Positions 48,699 to 59,333 of a stretch of DNA of 64,000 nucleotides are shown one piece after another. This DNA comes from Cacajao melanocephalus (Eukaryota; Chordata; Mammalia; Primates; Pitheciidae), in NCBI GenBank assembly GCA_963573385.1, contig CAUYLG010013672.1, forward strand, positions 55,344 to 119,343, given 5' to 3'. The notes beneath the pieces are model-generated. The model ran no database searches, was not told the DNA's origin, and worked only from the letters and a program-made list of their open reading frames with translations. The position numbers and the translations under genes are program-made. Position 1 is the first letter of the stretch; each line of letters begins with the position of its first letter.

Positions 48699-51370
48699 CA
48701 GTGGTCCCCAACCTTTTTGGCACCAGGGACCAGTTTTGAGGAAGTTTTCCCATGGACTAGTGGGGTGGGGTATGATTTCAGGTTTCAGGATGATTCAAGT
48801 ACATTACATTTATTGTGCATTTTATTTCTACTATTGTTACATTGTAATATATAATGAAGTAATTATATAACTCAATATAATGTAAAATCAGCAGAAGCCC
48901 TGAGCTTGTTTCCTGCACCTACACAGTCCCATCTGGGGGGTTATGGAGACGTGACATCCGAAGTGTATTGCTTATGTCCAATCTACTCCATAATCTCATT
49001 TTGGTTGCAGTCACTGCAGAAAATCCTGCTTCACAAAGATAGGATGCTGGAAATGGAAGCAGGCTTTTCAGTGCTTTTGTGGCCATCTCAGGATATTCTG
49101 CCTTGACTTTAATCAAGAACGTAAGGAGATTTGAAGTTTTCTCAAACATACTTTTAAGGCCACCATCATTTGCGATCACAAGCAGTTGATCTTCTTCCAG
49201 TACGGACAAAATTGATTCCCCTGGCTTATTCACAAATGGGTCATGGATCCATTCCTTCCCAGTTTACTGTTGGAAAGAAATGCTCAAGCTCTTTTGAAAG
49301 CTGAGATAGGTGATCATGCACCCGCTGGGAGAAAGGAGCCTGGTTCACTCTCTTTCAAAATCTCTGCTAATGTTTGAAACACATCAGAAATCCCAATGTT
49401 CATCCGTCACCCTCATCATTCCAGTTTGGCTTTGAAGGCAGCCACTTTGTCTGCTGACTGGAACATACATGCCATTCTCGTTCTCCCCTGATGTGACAGA
49501 TTGACTTCTTTGAGCAGGCTGAATAAGTCAAACCACTAAGTAAGTTTTGTGACCCACTCTGTATCAGTGAAATGTGCTGCCAGTGGTGATTGTTTTTGTA
49601 AAAGGAATCTCTGGAGCAGCTTCTGTAACTCAAAAACTCTGGCCAGTGATCTACCTTTAAAAAGCCATTTCACTTCTAGGTACGAAAGAATATGTATGTG
49701 CTCCATGTCCAGCTCCTCACAGAGCTGTGTGAGCACATGTGAGTTAAAGGTGTGTATTTTAATGTGGTTGATAATTTTAATCACCTCCTGCAAACATTAT
49801 TAAGTTCAGGGGACATTTTTTGGCTAGCGAGCATTTCTCTACGGATGGTACAGTGCATAGACTCAAATTCGGAAGCAGCCTCTTTGACTCTAGTAGTGAA
49901 ACCAGAAAGCTATCCAGTCATGGCGGCTGCTTTGTTTGTGCATATATCAACACAAAATGACCAATGCAGTTTTCCTCATGTGTAATCATTTAAAGACTTG
50001 GATAGTTCTGCAGCTGTGGTGTTGGTTGGCAACAAAAGTGCACATAACATATCCTCAGGCACAACCTCCTGAAAAATCTATAGCATAAAAGCAAGCATTG
50101 TTGCCTTGTTGTGAACACTGGTAGACTCATCAACCTGGATTGCACACCGTGGTGACTCATTAATCCTCTCTAACAATTGTGCCTCAATATCTTCATCAAT
50201 TCTTCTAGTTATGGTGCTAGCTGAAAGAGGGACACATGCCACTTTTTGAACTGCAGCATCTCCTAAAAGTTCACAACACATGTCCTTAGCAGCAGGCAGG
50301 CTCAACTCTTCACCAACAGTAAAGGGCTTCTTAGCTTTAGCAATGTGGTTGGCCACTGAGAACGGTCTTCTCAGTGCAGACACAGTGGATGAAGTGGTGG
50401 CCTTCAATAATTGCTTCTGTTCTTCAAGTTTGAATTTCTTTAACTCCAAAGACTTGCCTTTTAATGCAGGGTGACTTGGTCTCTACATGGTGAAGCAGTT
50501 TTGAAGGTCTCATGGCTTCGTTGGACAGCTGGTTGCCACATATTATACAAAGTGAGCGTGGAGAATGTGAATCACCTGTTGCACTGAGCCTGTACTTTAA
50601 GTAGGTCTCAACATTTTCTTTCAAATGCAGCTTTCATTTTGTGGGCAGTCTAAGAATCTTCTGCTGTCTCATCATTGGGTCTTTCCCCCTTTACAAAGAA
50701 GCCCCCTAATGATGTTCGTTTTTCACTCACTTTGGTGAGGGTTAGCTTTGGGCTTACCAAAATCGTCACTGAGACAAGGGCATGGTACAGGAAAGAGGTG
50801 CAGGTGGAAGTGATAAGTAAAATAATGGGCAGGCCACACACAGACTAAAATAAACATTGAATTCTGACTTAAAGCCTGCCACCAGATGCAACTGTACGAC
50901 CGAAGTATGTCAACTCACCTGCCATTATAAAGCCTGCCACCAGATGCAGCTTAATTGTCACTTGCCACTCACTGATAGGGTTTTGATATGAATCTGCAAG
51001 CAATTGATTTGTTAGGAGCTCTGTGAGGTCAAACCTCTCTGCTAATGTTAATCTGTATCTGCAGCCCCTCCACGGCTCTAGCACCACTGCCTCAGCTCCA
51101 TCTCAGATCAGGCATTAGATTCTCATAAGGAGAACGCAACCTAGATTCCTCACATGTGCAGTTCACAATAGGGTTTGTGTTCCTATGAGAATCTAATGCT
51201 GCTGCTGATCTGGCAGGAGGTGGAGCTCAGGTGGTAATGCAAGCAATGGAGAGTGGCGCAATTACAGATGAAGGTTTGCTTGCTTGCCCACCTCTCACCT
51301 CCTGCTGTGTGCCATTTCCTAACAGGCCAAGACTGCTACTGGTCTGTGGCCCGGCGATTGGGGACCCCTG
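48699..51370 (-). mobile_element. Near full-length Charlie hAT transposon (Charlie3-like)
   Basis: Inverted terminal repeats CAGTGGTCCCCAAC (48699) and, in reverse, CAGGGGTCCCCAAT (end 51370). Flanking 8-bp duplications CTGTTAAT (48691-48698) and TTGTTAAT (51371-51378) match at 7 of 8 and fit the hAT pattern nTnnnnAn. The ends match what I recall of MER1, whose autonomous partner is, as I recall, Charlie3. The 2672-bp length fits an autonomous copy. The 3' side of the element (about 51100-51370) also holds a strong local inverted pair around ATTCTCATA (51121 and 51186). Confidence 0.9.
48919..50760 (-). pseudogene. hAT (Charlie) transposase relic
   Basis: The transposase of hAT elements binds the terminal repeats and cuts the element out of DNA. 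Reading on the minus strand, the pieces lie in the expected order but in different frames. There is a BED-type zinc finger (about 50500-50600, CIICG then LLHHVETKSP). Next comes the block around the first catalytic aspartate (50078-50170, IQVDESTSVHNKATMLAF). A middle block follows (49536-49793, with LCEELDMEHIHIL and EVKWLFKGRSL), and then the C-terminal dimerisation block (48919-49233, with ASYLCEAGFSA). Stops and frameshifts separate every block, so it is dead. There is no sign of selection for a host role, unlike domesticated hAT genes of the ZBED group. Its age should equal that of the transposon. Confidence 0.9.
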
Positions 51371-51398
51371 TTGTTAATCATTTTGCTCTACGCTACAG
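51371..51398 (-). mobile_element. MIR, right remainder
   Basis: 'gttaatcattttgctctacg' continues the inverted MIR broken at 48698 and includes the second copy of the hAT target duplication. Confidence 0.6.
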
Positions 51399-51399
51399 A

Positions 51400-52161
51400 A
51401 TGTCAGATGAGTGAGTGTAAGCCCACTAGAGGAAAACAAAGCAGGGAGATGAAAGGAGTGCAGGTGATGAGAAGAAGGGGGCTGGGAGGCTGGATTTCAC
51501 ACTGGGTAGCAAGGGAAGTCCTTACTGAGAAGATGGCACTGGAAGAGAGGGAGTGAGCCACGTGAGTAGTGGGGAGGAGTTCCTTCTGCAAGGAGTGGCA
51601 GGAGCAGGGGCCAAAAGGCCGGCTGTGCTTGACATTCTCCAGGAATACTAAAGAGGCCAGGGTGGCCAGAGCAGGTTAACGAGGGGAAAGGGGAAGAAAT
51701 AGAGGTGGGGAGTAAGAGGGTCAGACGGTGCAGGACCTTGAGGCCAGGCAGAGGACTTTGGATGTTGTCTAAGTGCAATGGGAGTTACCAGAGAGTTTTG
51801 AGCAGGGAATGGATATGACCTGTTATATTGGGAGGAATCATTCCTGCTTCTGAGAATAGACTATGGTGTGCAGAGAGGGGCAGGCTCAAGGGTGGAAGTT
51901 AGGAGAGCAGTCGTCATTCCACCAAAAGTTCCAGATGAGAGAGAAAGGCAGCCCAGACCCAGCAGTAAGTGGAGGTCTTGGGAAATGATTGGATTATGGG
52001 TTTATTTTGTGGGACATAAAAATGATAAAGGAGTCAAGATTTGACTCCAAGTTTCGGCGTATAAGCCAATGAAAAGATGACATTGCCATTTACTGAGCCA
52101 GGGGTTGCTGCAAAAAGAGAATTTTGGGGGTAGGGGAGATCACAAGTTTGGTTTCAGATAT
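51400..52161 (-). mobile_element. L2, inverted, internal part
   Basis: 'gtgacaa' type L2 phrases run in inverted order: 'gaagatggcactggaagaga', 'aggaccttgaggccaggcag', 'gttttgagcagggaatggat', 'gagtcaagatttgactccaa' and 'gacattgccatttactgagc'. It is the same element as 48364-48520. Confidence 0.8.
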
Positions 52162-52518
52162 TGTTATTGACTAAATGTTTACATCCCCTTCAAAATTCAT
52201 CTGTTTAAATATATAATCTCCCGTGTGATAGTATTTGGAGGTGAGGTCTTTCAGATGTGATCAGGTTATGAGGTTGGAGCTCTCATGAATGAGATCAGTG
52301 CCCTCATAAAGAGGCCCTGGAGAGCTCCCTCAGCCATCTAAAGACAGCAATAAGGCACCAGCTGTAAACCAGGAAGGGGCCCCTCACCAGACACCAAATT
52401 TGCTGGCTCCTTGATCTTGGACTTCCCAGCCTCCAGAACTATGAGAAATAAATTTCTGTTGCTTATAAGCCACCCAGTCTATGGTATTTTGTTACAGAAG
52501 CCTGAATATAATAAGACA
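52162..52518 (+). mobile_element. MaLR LTR (MLT1/MST type) inside L2
   Basis: Starts TGTTATTGACTAAATGTTTA, ends with 'ataataagaca', and contains 'cccagcctccagaactatga' and 'ccacccagtctatggtattt'. L2 sequence continues on both sides. Confidence 0.88.
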
Positions 52519-52610
52519 AACATGTCTGCTTTGAGATGATTATCTAACATCCAAGTCGGGATGTCTAGCAGGTATTTGGATATTAACTCGCATTTAGTGT
52601 CCAGGCATTT
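52519..52610 (-). mobile_element. L2, inverted, innermost part
   Basis: 'acatccaagtcgggatgtct' and 'agcaggtatttggatatta' continue the inverted L2 after the LTR. Confidence 0.7.
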
Positions 52611-53744
52611 CGAAGGTTCCTTTTATATGCAGGAGGCACACGTGAGCAGATAAACAACATAAAGCTTCTCTTTGTTGCAACACTGGGTTCAAATTAGTCA
52701 ACGTTTCTGTCCCCCTGTCTCAAATAACTAAGTTCTACCACAGCCAACTTTTAATTAGCCATGAAGCCTATGGTTCATCTCTGAGGATTGTATTCAAGAG
52801 TCCAGGTGTCACACCTTCCTCTAGGCTGTCCCAGGACTCCAGGTGAATATGAGCTTTATCTGTCTTCTTTGTCCTCAGAGTGCACTAATGGAGATGCTTC
52901 CAAGCACAGGTGGTGGCTAGAACGCCAGCTGGAGAGAACAGGCAGAGCCACGCAGGGAAGTGGGTAGTATTCGAAAGAAAACAGCAGCAATGTCAGATCG
53001 CACCTCCGTGCCATGCTTCTGCCTACTGCTCCAGACAGGTAGAAATAAGTGGCCGCCGGCTGTCCATTCTCTGGCCCTGAATGTGTGAGGCATCAGGAGC
53101 AACTTCTACCAATATAAACAAGGGACTTAGACCCTCAGAGGGGCAGTGCCCCTGGAGTATTTGTGTGATGCGTGCCATTGACACCTGGGTATTTTTTGTC
53201 ATGGTTACATACAGGGCTAAACTTTCTCCTCCCTGTTATTCTTCAGCTTAGTCAATATCCTCAAATAAATGAACTTATTCATCTAGCAGGAAAAATCAGA
53301 GCTGAGAGGATGTGGCTGAGAAAAAAAGCAAAAAGATAATTGCACTTGGCAGTTTACCAAGGTGAGTGCGTCATCACTGCATTCGTCACAAAACTAAAAG
53401 AGCGCGAAAACGTGCTCACACGATGCCGTTACATAACAGGACGTAAAAGGGTTAAACAACAACATCCTAGAAAGGCAGAAAACAAGTTCTTTCAACACCA
53501 GCAGCTGCACTTGGAGTGGAGTTGGGTAGTGAGAGGGTGCAACATGAAACTGGAAATAATCACAAAGAAAAAAATCAAAATTCTTCTCTCCTGCTTACAA
53601 CGTAGAAAGATTTTTAATCAGCTGCCTGAGAGCCAGCAGCCTTCTGATATCCCAGGGCTGGTAAGTAAGATGTAATATTTTCATATTAATAGTTATAATG
53701 TTAATATTAAGAACAATAAAACATATCAACCAATACTGGTGATG
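52611..53744. other. Unique sequence, nothing recognised
   Basis: The 111-residue plus-strand frame at 53340-53675 is basic but has no recognisable domain. Confidence 0.4.
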
Positions 53745-53830
53745 GTGGTGATTATTGCATTGAGTGCTCCTGGGTCCAGGCCCTGTTGTAGGTACATGAA
53801 CACCTTTCATCTTCAGGAGTCCCTTGGCCA
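53745..53830 (-). mobile_element. MIR fragment, inverted, weak
   Basis: 'attgcattgagtgctcctgg', 'gtccaggccctgttgtaggt' and 'acacctttcatcttcaggag' resemble inverted MIR. Confidence 0.4.
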
Positions 53831-54010
53831 GTTCCCCACTCTATCCTTCCCAGCCCATCCGTGCATACAGCAGAGATCACACCTTCCTCCCGTGAGGAAC
53901 CTTCCTTCCCTGGCTTCCAGGACCAGCATGATCTCCTGGCTGCTCCTTCTAAGTTGCCTGCATTGATGGGCTTCTCCCCACCTTCCTAATTCTCTAATGG
54001 GTAGTCTCCT

Positions 54011-54364
54011 TGTGTTAGTCAGCTTAGGCTGCTTTAACAAAGTGCCATAGAGTGGGGACTTAAACAACAGAAATTTATTTCTCAGTTCTGGAGGCTGGCG
54101 GTCTGAGGCCCGGATGCCAGGTTGGTTGGGCTCTGGTGCAGGTCCTCTTGCAGGCTGAGCCTCCTGACTTTGTGTATCCTCACATGGCAGAAAGAGCTAA
54201 AGAGCTCACTTGGGTCTCTTTCCTAAGGGTACTCACCCCATTCACGAGGGCCCCACTCTGGTGACAAATCACCTCCAAAGAGACTTCTCTCCTCATACCA
54301 TCCTGTCAGGGGTTAGGATTTCACTACAGGAATTTTGCTGTATACAAACACTCAGTCCATTACA
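54011..54364 (-). mobile_element. MaLR LTR (MLT1/MST type), inverted
   Basis: 'tgtgttagtcagcttaggct', 'aaacaacagaaatttatttc', 'tcacatggcagaaagagcta' and 'cactcagtccattaca' define both ends. Confidence 0.85.
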
Positions 54365-54384
54365 CATTCCATCAGACCCCAGGC

Positions 54385-54675
54385 TTGTCATTCTTCCCAT
54401 CACTTCCAAGATGACCTCAGCTGAGTGGAGAGCTTTGAATACAATGTACACAGTGACAACTGCTGAATTCTTGCCTCCAACCCAGATCTCTCCCTGCTGG
54501 GATGCGAATAGGCACTTCAAACCAGGTGCACCAAACTGAGCTTGTGATTTCTTTCTAAACCTGCTCCTCTCCAGTACTCCCCAGATGCCAGGCCAAAGCT
54601 CTCATAGGTGGTCATCCTTAACTATTCATTCTGTGTGTCTCTGTCTCTCTGTCTCTCGTTGTCTCTCTGTCTCTC

Positions 54676-54739
<64 letters not shown>

Positions 54740-55480
54740 TCCAGCAGCTCAGTTGACTCTCCCTGAATCTTACCACTTCTCCCACCTCCCTGATTAGTCC
54801 CTGGTCCAAGCCACCTCCATCTCTCACTTGGGTTGCTGACATGTTGCCAAGGACCCTCTCCCGTAGCTACCCTTCCTGCTCTACATCCTACCATAAATCT
54901 ATCTTTGATTCAGCAGCCAGAGTGATTCCACTAAGATATTTCAGAGCTTGTCCTTCCTCTGCTCAAAATGGAACCCCCAGTGAGTCCACATCATCCTTAG
55001 GGTAGCACTCAGCATCCCCACTGTGCCAGCAAGGGCTTGCCCTCCTGGCACACCCCTGTCCCTGATGCCCTCTCCTCCTCCTCTCTGCTCTCACCTTGGT
55101 CCAGTCACACCAGCCACTCCTCGGGGCATCGGCCCTCCCTGCACCCTCAGCCTGGGCCTCTGTTAACCTGGAGGTCTCCGTGGCTCACTCCTCCACTTCC
55201 TCCAGGTCTCTGCTGGCAGGTCATTTTTTCAGGGAGGCCTTTCCTGACCATCCATATGACATTGCCGCCTCCACCTCTCTGTCCTCCCTAACCTGTATTA
55301 CTATTCTCCAGAGCACCTGTTGCTCCCTGACATAGGACACAATTATTTGTTATTTTCTCTGCTTCTCTCCCTAGAACATAAGTTCCATGAGGTCAAGGAG
55401 TCTGCTTTGTTCACTTCCCCAGACTCATCGTCAGGAGTGCTGCCCTACATATGGTTTCGCCCAGCAAATATTTGTGAATG
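54385..55480 (+). mobile_element. L2, long 3' portion
   Basis: 'cttgtgatttctttctaaac', 'cagcagccagagtgattcca', 'tctgctcaaaatggaacccc', 'aggcctttcctgaccatcca', 'agaacataagttccatgagg' and 'gcaaatatttgtgaatgac' lie in L2 order over about 1.1 kb, with a microsatellite inside. Confidence 0.85.
54632..54738 (+). repeat. (TC)n(CA)n compound microsatellite
   Basis: CTCTGTCTCTGT-type repeats pass into pure TC and then into about 20 CA units (54699-54738). L2 at this place normally reads TCTCTTTCTCTCACACCCC, a plausible seed. Confidence 0.97.
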
Positions 55481-56287
55481 ACTCCGGAGCAACCCGAAGG
55501 AGCAGAAGAGTGGCAGGCGTGGGGAAGTGGAGCACGCCACCCTGAGTGCAGAAAGTCAGCAGACACATTCTCAGTAAGAAAACCAATGAGGAGTTCATCT
55601 CCTTCTCAAATGATTACCAGGGACCAGAAATTTCAAATATCAGTGATAAAACATTGGACTACGTTAAAAATAATTACTGTAGTTTCGACTTCATTTTGGC
55701 AATACACAAGTAAGCTTTAAATTGGTACATTTTCATTACTTCCCCATTAATAAACATCATATTCTACATGGAAGTTAATTTAGAGAATTCCCAATAACAG
55801 AGTTGGCCTCAGATACATGCAGAATTAGTGAGGCAGGTTCACTCCAGGAGTAAGTTCATAATTATTCATAATCCTGTGTGTCTCCAATGCCTGCACATAA
55901 ACAAAAGATTTTAGATACGGACAGCACAGTGATTGTGAAGACCAAGACAGAATTTGAGTCACTTCAATCCCATGTGACCACTTGGAGATTTTACGTTTAA
56001 GATTTAAAACAGCAAAACCAAACGCAAAGGACAAGGCATACTTATTTTTTGCTTAATAAATGAAAATTTTAATTCATACATAAAGTGTTTCACCAAACTT
56101 GAATGATATCTTTAAAACTGCATTTTAATTCTTCTTTTTAAATTAATTGCTTTAAAACGATTGAACAAATAATTTATTATTTTTTATTACTACACAGTTA
56201 ATATTGAATCTTTTTGTCCTGCAGAGGAGGATGTGTTGAAATAACGGCTGGATGTCAAATAGGCATCCCTGCTGCTGGGAAATGGGT
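55481..56287. other. Unique sequence, nothing recognised
   Basis: AT-rich in its second half; no element named. Confidence 0.45.
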
Positions 56288-56400
56288 ACTACCATAGTAT
56301 CAGCATTTTACAGATGAGGAAACTGAGGCATAGCGGACTGATGTAGCCTTCTCCAGTGGCAGAGCAGAGAAGTGGCAGAGCAAAAAGTCAAAGCCAGGTA
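56288..56400 (-). mobile_element. MIR, inverted
   Basis: 'cagcattttacagatgagga', 'aactgaggcatagcggactg' and 'gtggcagagcaaaaagtcaa' are inverted MIR. Confidence 0.75.
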
Positions 56401-56574
56401 ATCATTAGCGGTCACCTTTCCTTGACATGAATTCACTTCCATTTGGATGTGCAGCTGGTTGAAACCTGGGACACTCACTTATATTTTATTTATAGCTGTT
56501 TTTATTTATAGCTGTGTTATTGGTTTTGCCAGCTCAAACATGCTTAAGTTAACATAATCAAAATAAATTCTTTG

Positions 56575-56940
56575 AACCTACAGCCCAGTGATTCTACTTA
56601 GTATGCACCCAAGAAAAAGAGTTCACACCATACAAAAGGATATAGTAGAGTGTTCATAGTAGCACAGAAGCAAGACACAAAAGAGTATATCATGATTCCA
56701 TTCATATGATGACAAAAACAGGAAAAACTAACTGATGAAAATGGAGGTCAGAATGGTAGTTTCCTGTGGAGTTATTGACTGAGAAAAGAAACTAGGGAAC
56801 CTTCTAGAATACTAGTAGGGTTCCAAATCTTGATCTGGGTGCTAGTTATACAGGCATAGAAGGACCGTACACTCCTAATTGCATTTTAGGCATTTTATGC
56901 ATGTTACCTCTCAATAGAAAAAGTAAATAAAATAAAAGAA
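56575..56940 (+). mobile_element. Old L1 (L1M) 3' end with internal loss
   Basis: 'cccagtgattctacttagta', 'gttcatagtagcacagaagc', 'aaaagagtatatcatgattc', 'ctaggg'..., 'ttgatctgggtgctagttat' and 'acctctcaatagaaaaagta'. About 130 bp of the usual middle is missing near 56670. Confidence 0.75.
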
Positions 56941-57667
56941 TCCTTCAGATTTTGCAAAAGAGAAATCATGGACTGAGAAAACAGTTGACATTTCTGGTCC
57001 CTCTCTTATACCTGGGCTTGGTGTACCACATAAGCAACTCCCATGAAAAAACGGCACCAGGCTCACCGGGGCCTGTTTCCAACCTCTTAGAAGGATGCTG
57101 GGCTGGGATGGTACCCAGTCAGGCAAGGAGTCCCACTGTCGAGAGTCAACTAGCCCTTCCTTTGACCTTGGACAATGGAGAATGGAGGAAATGCTCAGGC
57201 TTGAAGGGCAGAGCAGGACAAGGCAGGAGATACTGTCTATATTCTTGCCAGTTGTCACAGTCCAGCAGTTGGTGACATCACCCCTGGTTCCCACGCTGCA
57301 GGAAGGTGAGTCCTGCTCAAAGGGCAGCATTTGCCAACAGCTGACAGGAGGAAGCTGCTCAGGAGCCAGCCAGTGCTGCAAGGTGCCACTCAGCAGTGAG
57401 GGCAGAGCTGCTGGCAGACACTGAGTCCCGTCTGAGGGCTTCTGAGTTGAGTAACTGCGGGAGGGGACAGGAGGTGCAGGGGGATGTGGAGTTAACACAA
57501 AGGACAAAGTGACCACAACAGGACACTTCCAGCACCTCCTATTGCTGCCAAGAATTGCGTCTCATCTTTCCTGTTCTGCTCTCTTCAGAATCTTGGTGTA
57601 TTTCATTTTTCTTGCCCCAACCTGATCATATAACACCATTTTCTACTTGAAATGGCTTTCCGGGAGA
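56941..57667. other. GC-richer unique stretch with open frames
   Basis: The minus-strand frame 56911-57516 is the longest in the window (201 residues), and plus-strand frames overlap it. It is Ser/Pro/Leu-rich and contains no recognisable domain; its last residues read into the L1 tail. A CRE-like TGACATCA sits near 57273. I do not call a gene. Confidence 0.35.
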
Positions 57668-57752
57668 ATTTTTATTTTTATTTTTATTTTATTTTTGAGA
57701 CAGAGTCTTGCTCTGTCACCAGGCGCCAGGCTGGAGTGCAGTGGTGCGATCT
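57668..57752 (-). mobile_element. Severely 5'-truncated Alu, inverted
   Basis: Only the 3' end is present: a (TTTTA)n tail, 'gagacagagtcttgctctgt' and 'ctggagtgcagtggtgcgat'. Flanks CTTTCCGGGAGAATTTTT and CTTCCAGGAGAAATTTTT form a target duplication, so it inserted in truncated form. Confidence 0.9.
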
Positions 57753-59114
57753 TCCAGGAGAAATTTTTTAGTAATCATACTAAAATTTTCTATCTACATT
57801 TCCCACATCTCTCTCACTTCCTCTAAAAATATGAAATGGTTTCCAATGGAGGAACACATTTCTGACTGCAGAAATAAACTTAAAGTTTTACTCAAATATT
57901 CCCATTGCCCTGCACCCTACACAGACCACAACCAAGTAGTCTAACCACACACTCTCAAGGAACAAACATTCTGCTTATCCCAGGATCTAAACAATGGCCA
58001 GCACTTGGTGACTGAACAACGAATGCTTGGAGATGAGCAACTTTCAATTATGTACATTGCTTGGACATTTTTTCTAAAATACCTAGGATATAATTCCAAA
58101 ATAATGTAGCAAGTCATTCATGCCAGTAATCCCACGGGAAGTTTAAAGAGTCACCTTAGTTGTGAGGTCTCACAAAAATAAAACCACAAGACATTTAACA
58201 TTTTCTCTGACTCTTTGAAGCTCATCCTGAGAAGCCTCAGATCTCCACTTCCTGCTTCCTCAAATGCCAACAAGTCCCCCACATCACACGGGTGCTCCAG
58301 GAATGTCTGCCAGTCAGTCCCCGGTGGTAAACTTGGGCTCATGCCACTGCACAGGGAAATCCCTTCTCAACAAGGAAAACAAAGACTCAGAATTTTCTTA
58401 TTCTTTACAGAATAACTATGCTTAGAGGTCAATAAATGTAAAAGGATGAAAAAATTCAGGAGATAAAAGCATATGGCTATTTCTCAACACCCAAAGCTGT
58501 TCAATTAGTTACTCAACCATGATTGCCCAAGGACAAACAATCACAGTCTGAAGATCTGGCTCATATAGGAAGTAGATTTTCCTCATCATCTCCGTCATCT
58601 AAGGAAAATCCAGTCATTTTATAATTAGATCAAGTTGAAGGTAGGGCAGCCTACCCATGAGAAACCGCCTATTCCATATTCTTGGGAACCCCCTAGTGCA
58701 TTCTTATGCTGCTAAAAGGTGTTCATTATTGTAAAAGAAGACATTTTACAGCTCAAAAGGCAAGGTTCCCCACAGCACAGGCACTGCAGTAATTTGACAG
58801 AGGTCTCACGCTGTCACAATTAGCATGACTGAGTGATTTTCCAATTTGCAGAATGCCTTGGGAAGAAAAAAAACCCACCCCCAAGAACACCACTCAGAAA
58901 TAATCACAAAGAGCACTCTTCCCGTCCCTGCCTTCCTCTTAGATCTCAGGTCTCTAGAGCCTGGTCTCACACTCCTGATGCCATCCCTCTGGGGACGGTA
59001 CAGGCTCAGGAAAAGGGCCTCTTCTTCTGCCCTCTAGTGGTTGACACAGATCAGCGTCAAAGCCCCCATTGGGTACAGCCCCAAGGGTCATGGGGTAGCT
59101 TACATCAACTCACA
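57753..59114. other. Unique stretch; one CTCF motif
   Basis: No repeat or exon recognised. A CTCF consensus lies at 59027-59040. Confidence 0.45.
59027..59040 (-). promoter_or_regulatory. Candidate CTCF motif, minus orientation
   Basis: On the minus strand CCACTAGAGGGCAG fits the core CCASYAGRKGGCRS at all 14 positions. Under uniform base composition about 0.03 such matches are expected on both strands of 64 kb. Occupancy is inferred. Confidence 0.45.
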
Positions 59115-59215
59115 CAAGCCTCCTTTAGGCAAACGTTCATTGCTGTATCCCAGTGTCTGGCATGGTGCCTGGGGCACAGCGTGGTCTCAATGTATATTAA
59201 TTGAATTAAATTTAA
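59115..59215 (+). mobile_element. L2 3' end
   Basis: 'ttgctgtatcccagtgtctg', 'gcatggtgcctggggcacag' and 'tctcaatgtatattaattga' are the L2 3' terminus. Confidence 0.7.
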
Positions 59216-59293
59216 AAATCAAATATTTGATGCTTGCACACAGGGACATCAGAGAAATGTAACCAACCATGGGTGCTTTCAAGATGCTCAAAA

Positions 59294-59333
59294 ACTATTA
59301 CAAAAACCACAGTTAATCTTGCACCAACCTAAT
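59294..59333 (+). mobile_element. MADE1 mariner MITE, 3' half
   Basis: 'caaaaaccacagttaatctt' then 'gcaccaacctaata' is one terminal half of the 80-bp MADE1 palindrome; the other half is missing. Confidence 0.6.

Noticed and set aside
48690..51400. Possibility of a domesticated, functional hAT-derived gene
   Set aside because: The transposase is broken by stops and frameshifts between every block and both transposon ends are still in place.
54618..54894. Cys/Val and Arg/Glu repeat frames
   Set aside because: They are translations of the (TC)n(CA)n microsatellite.
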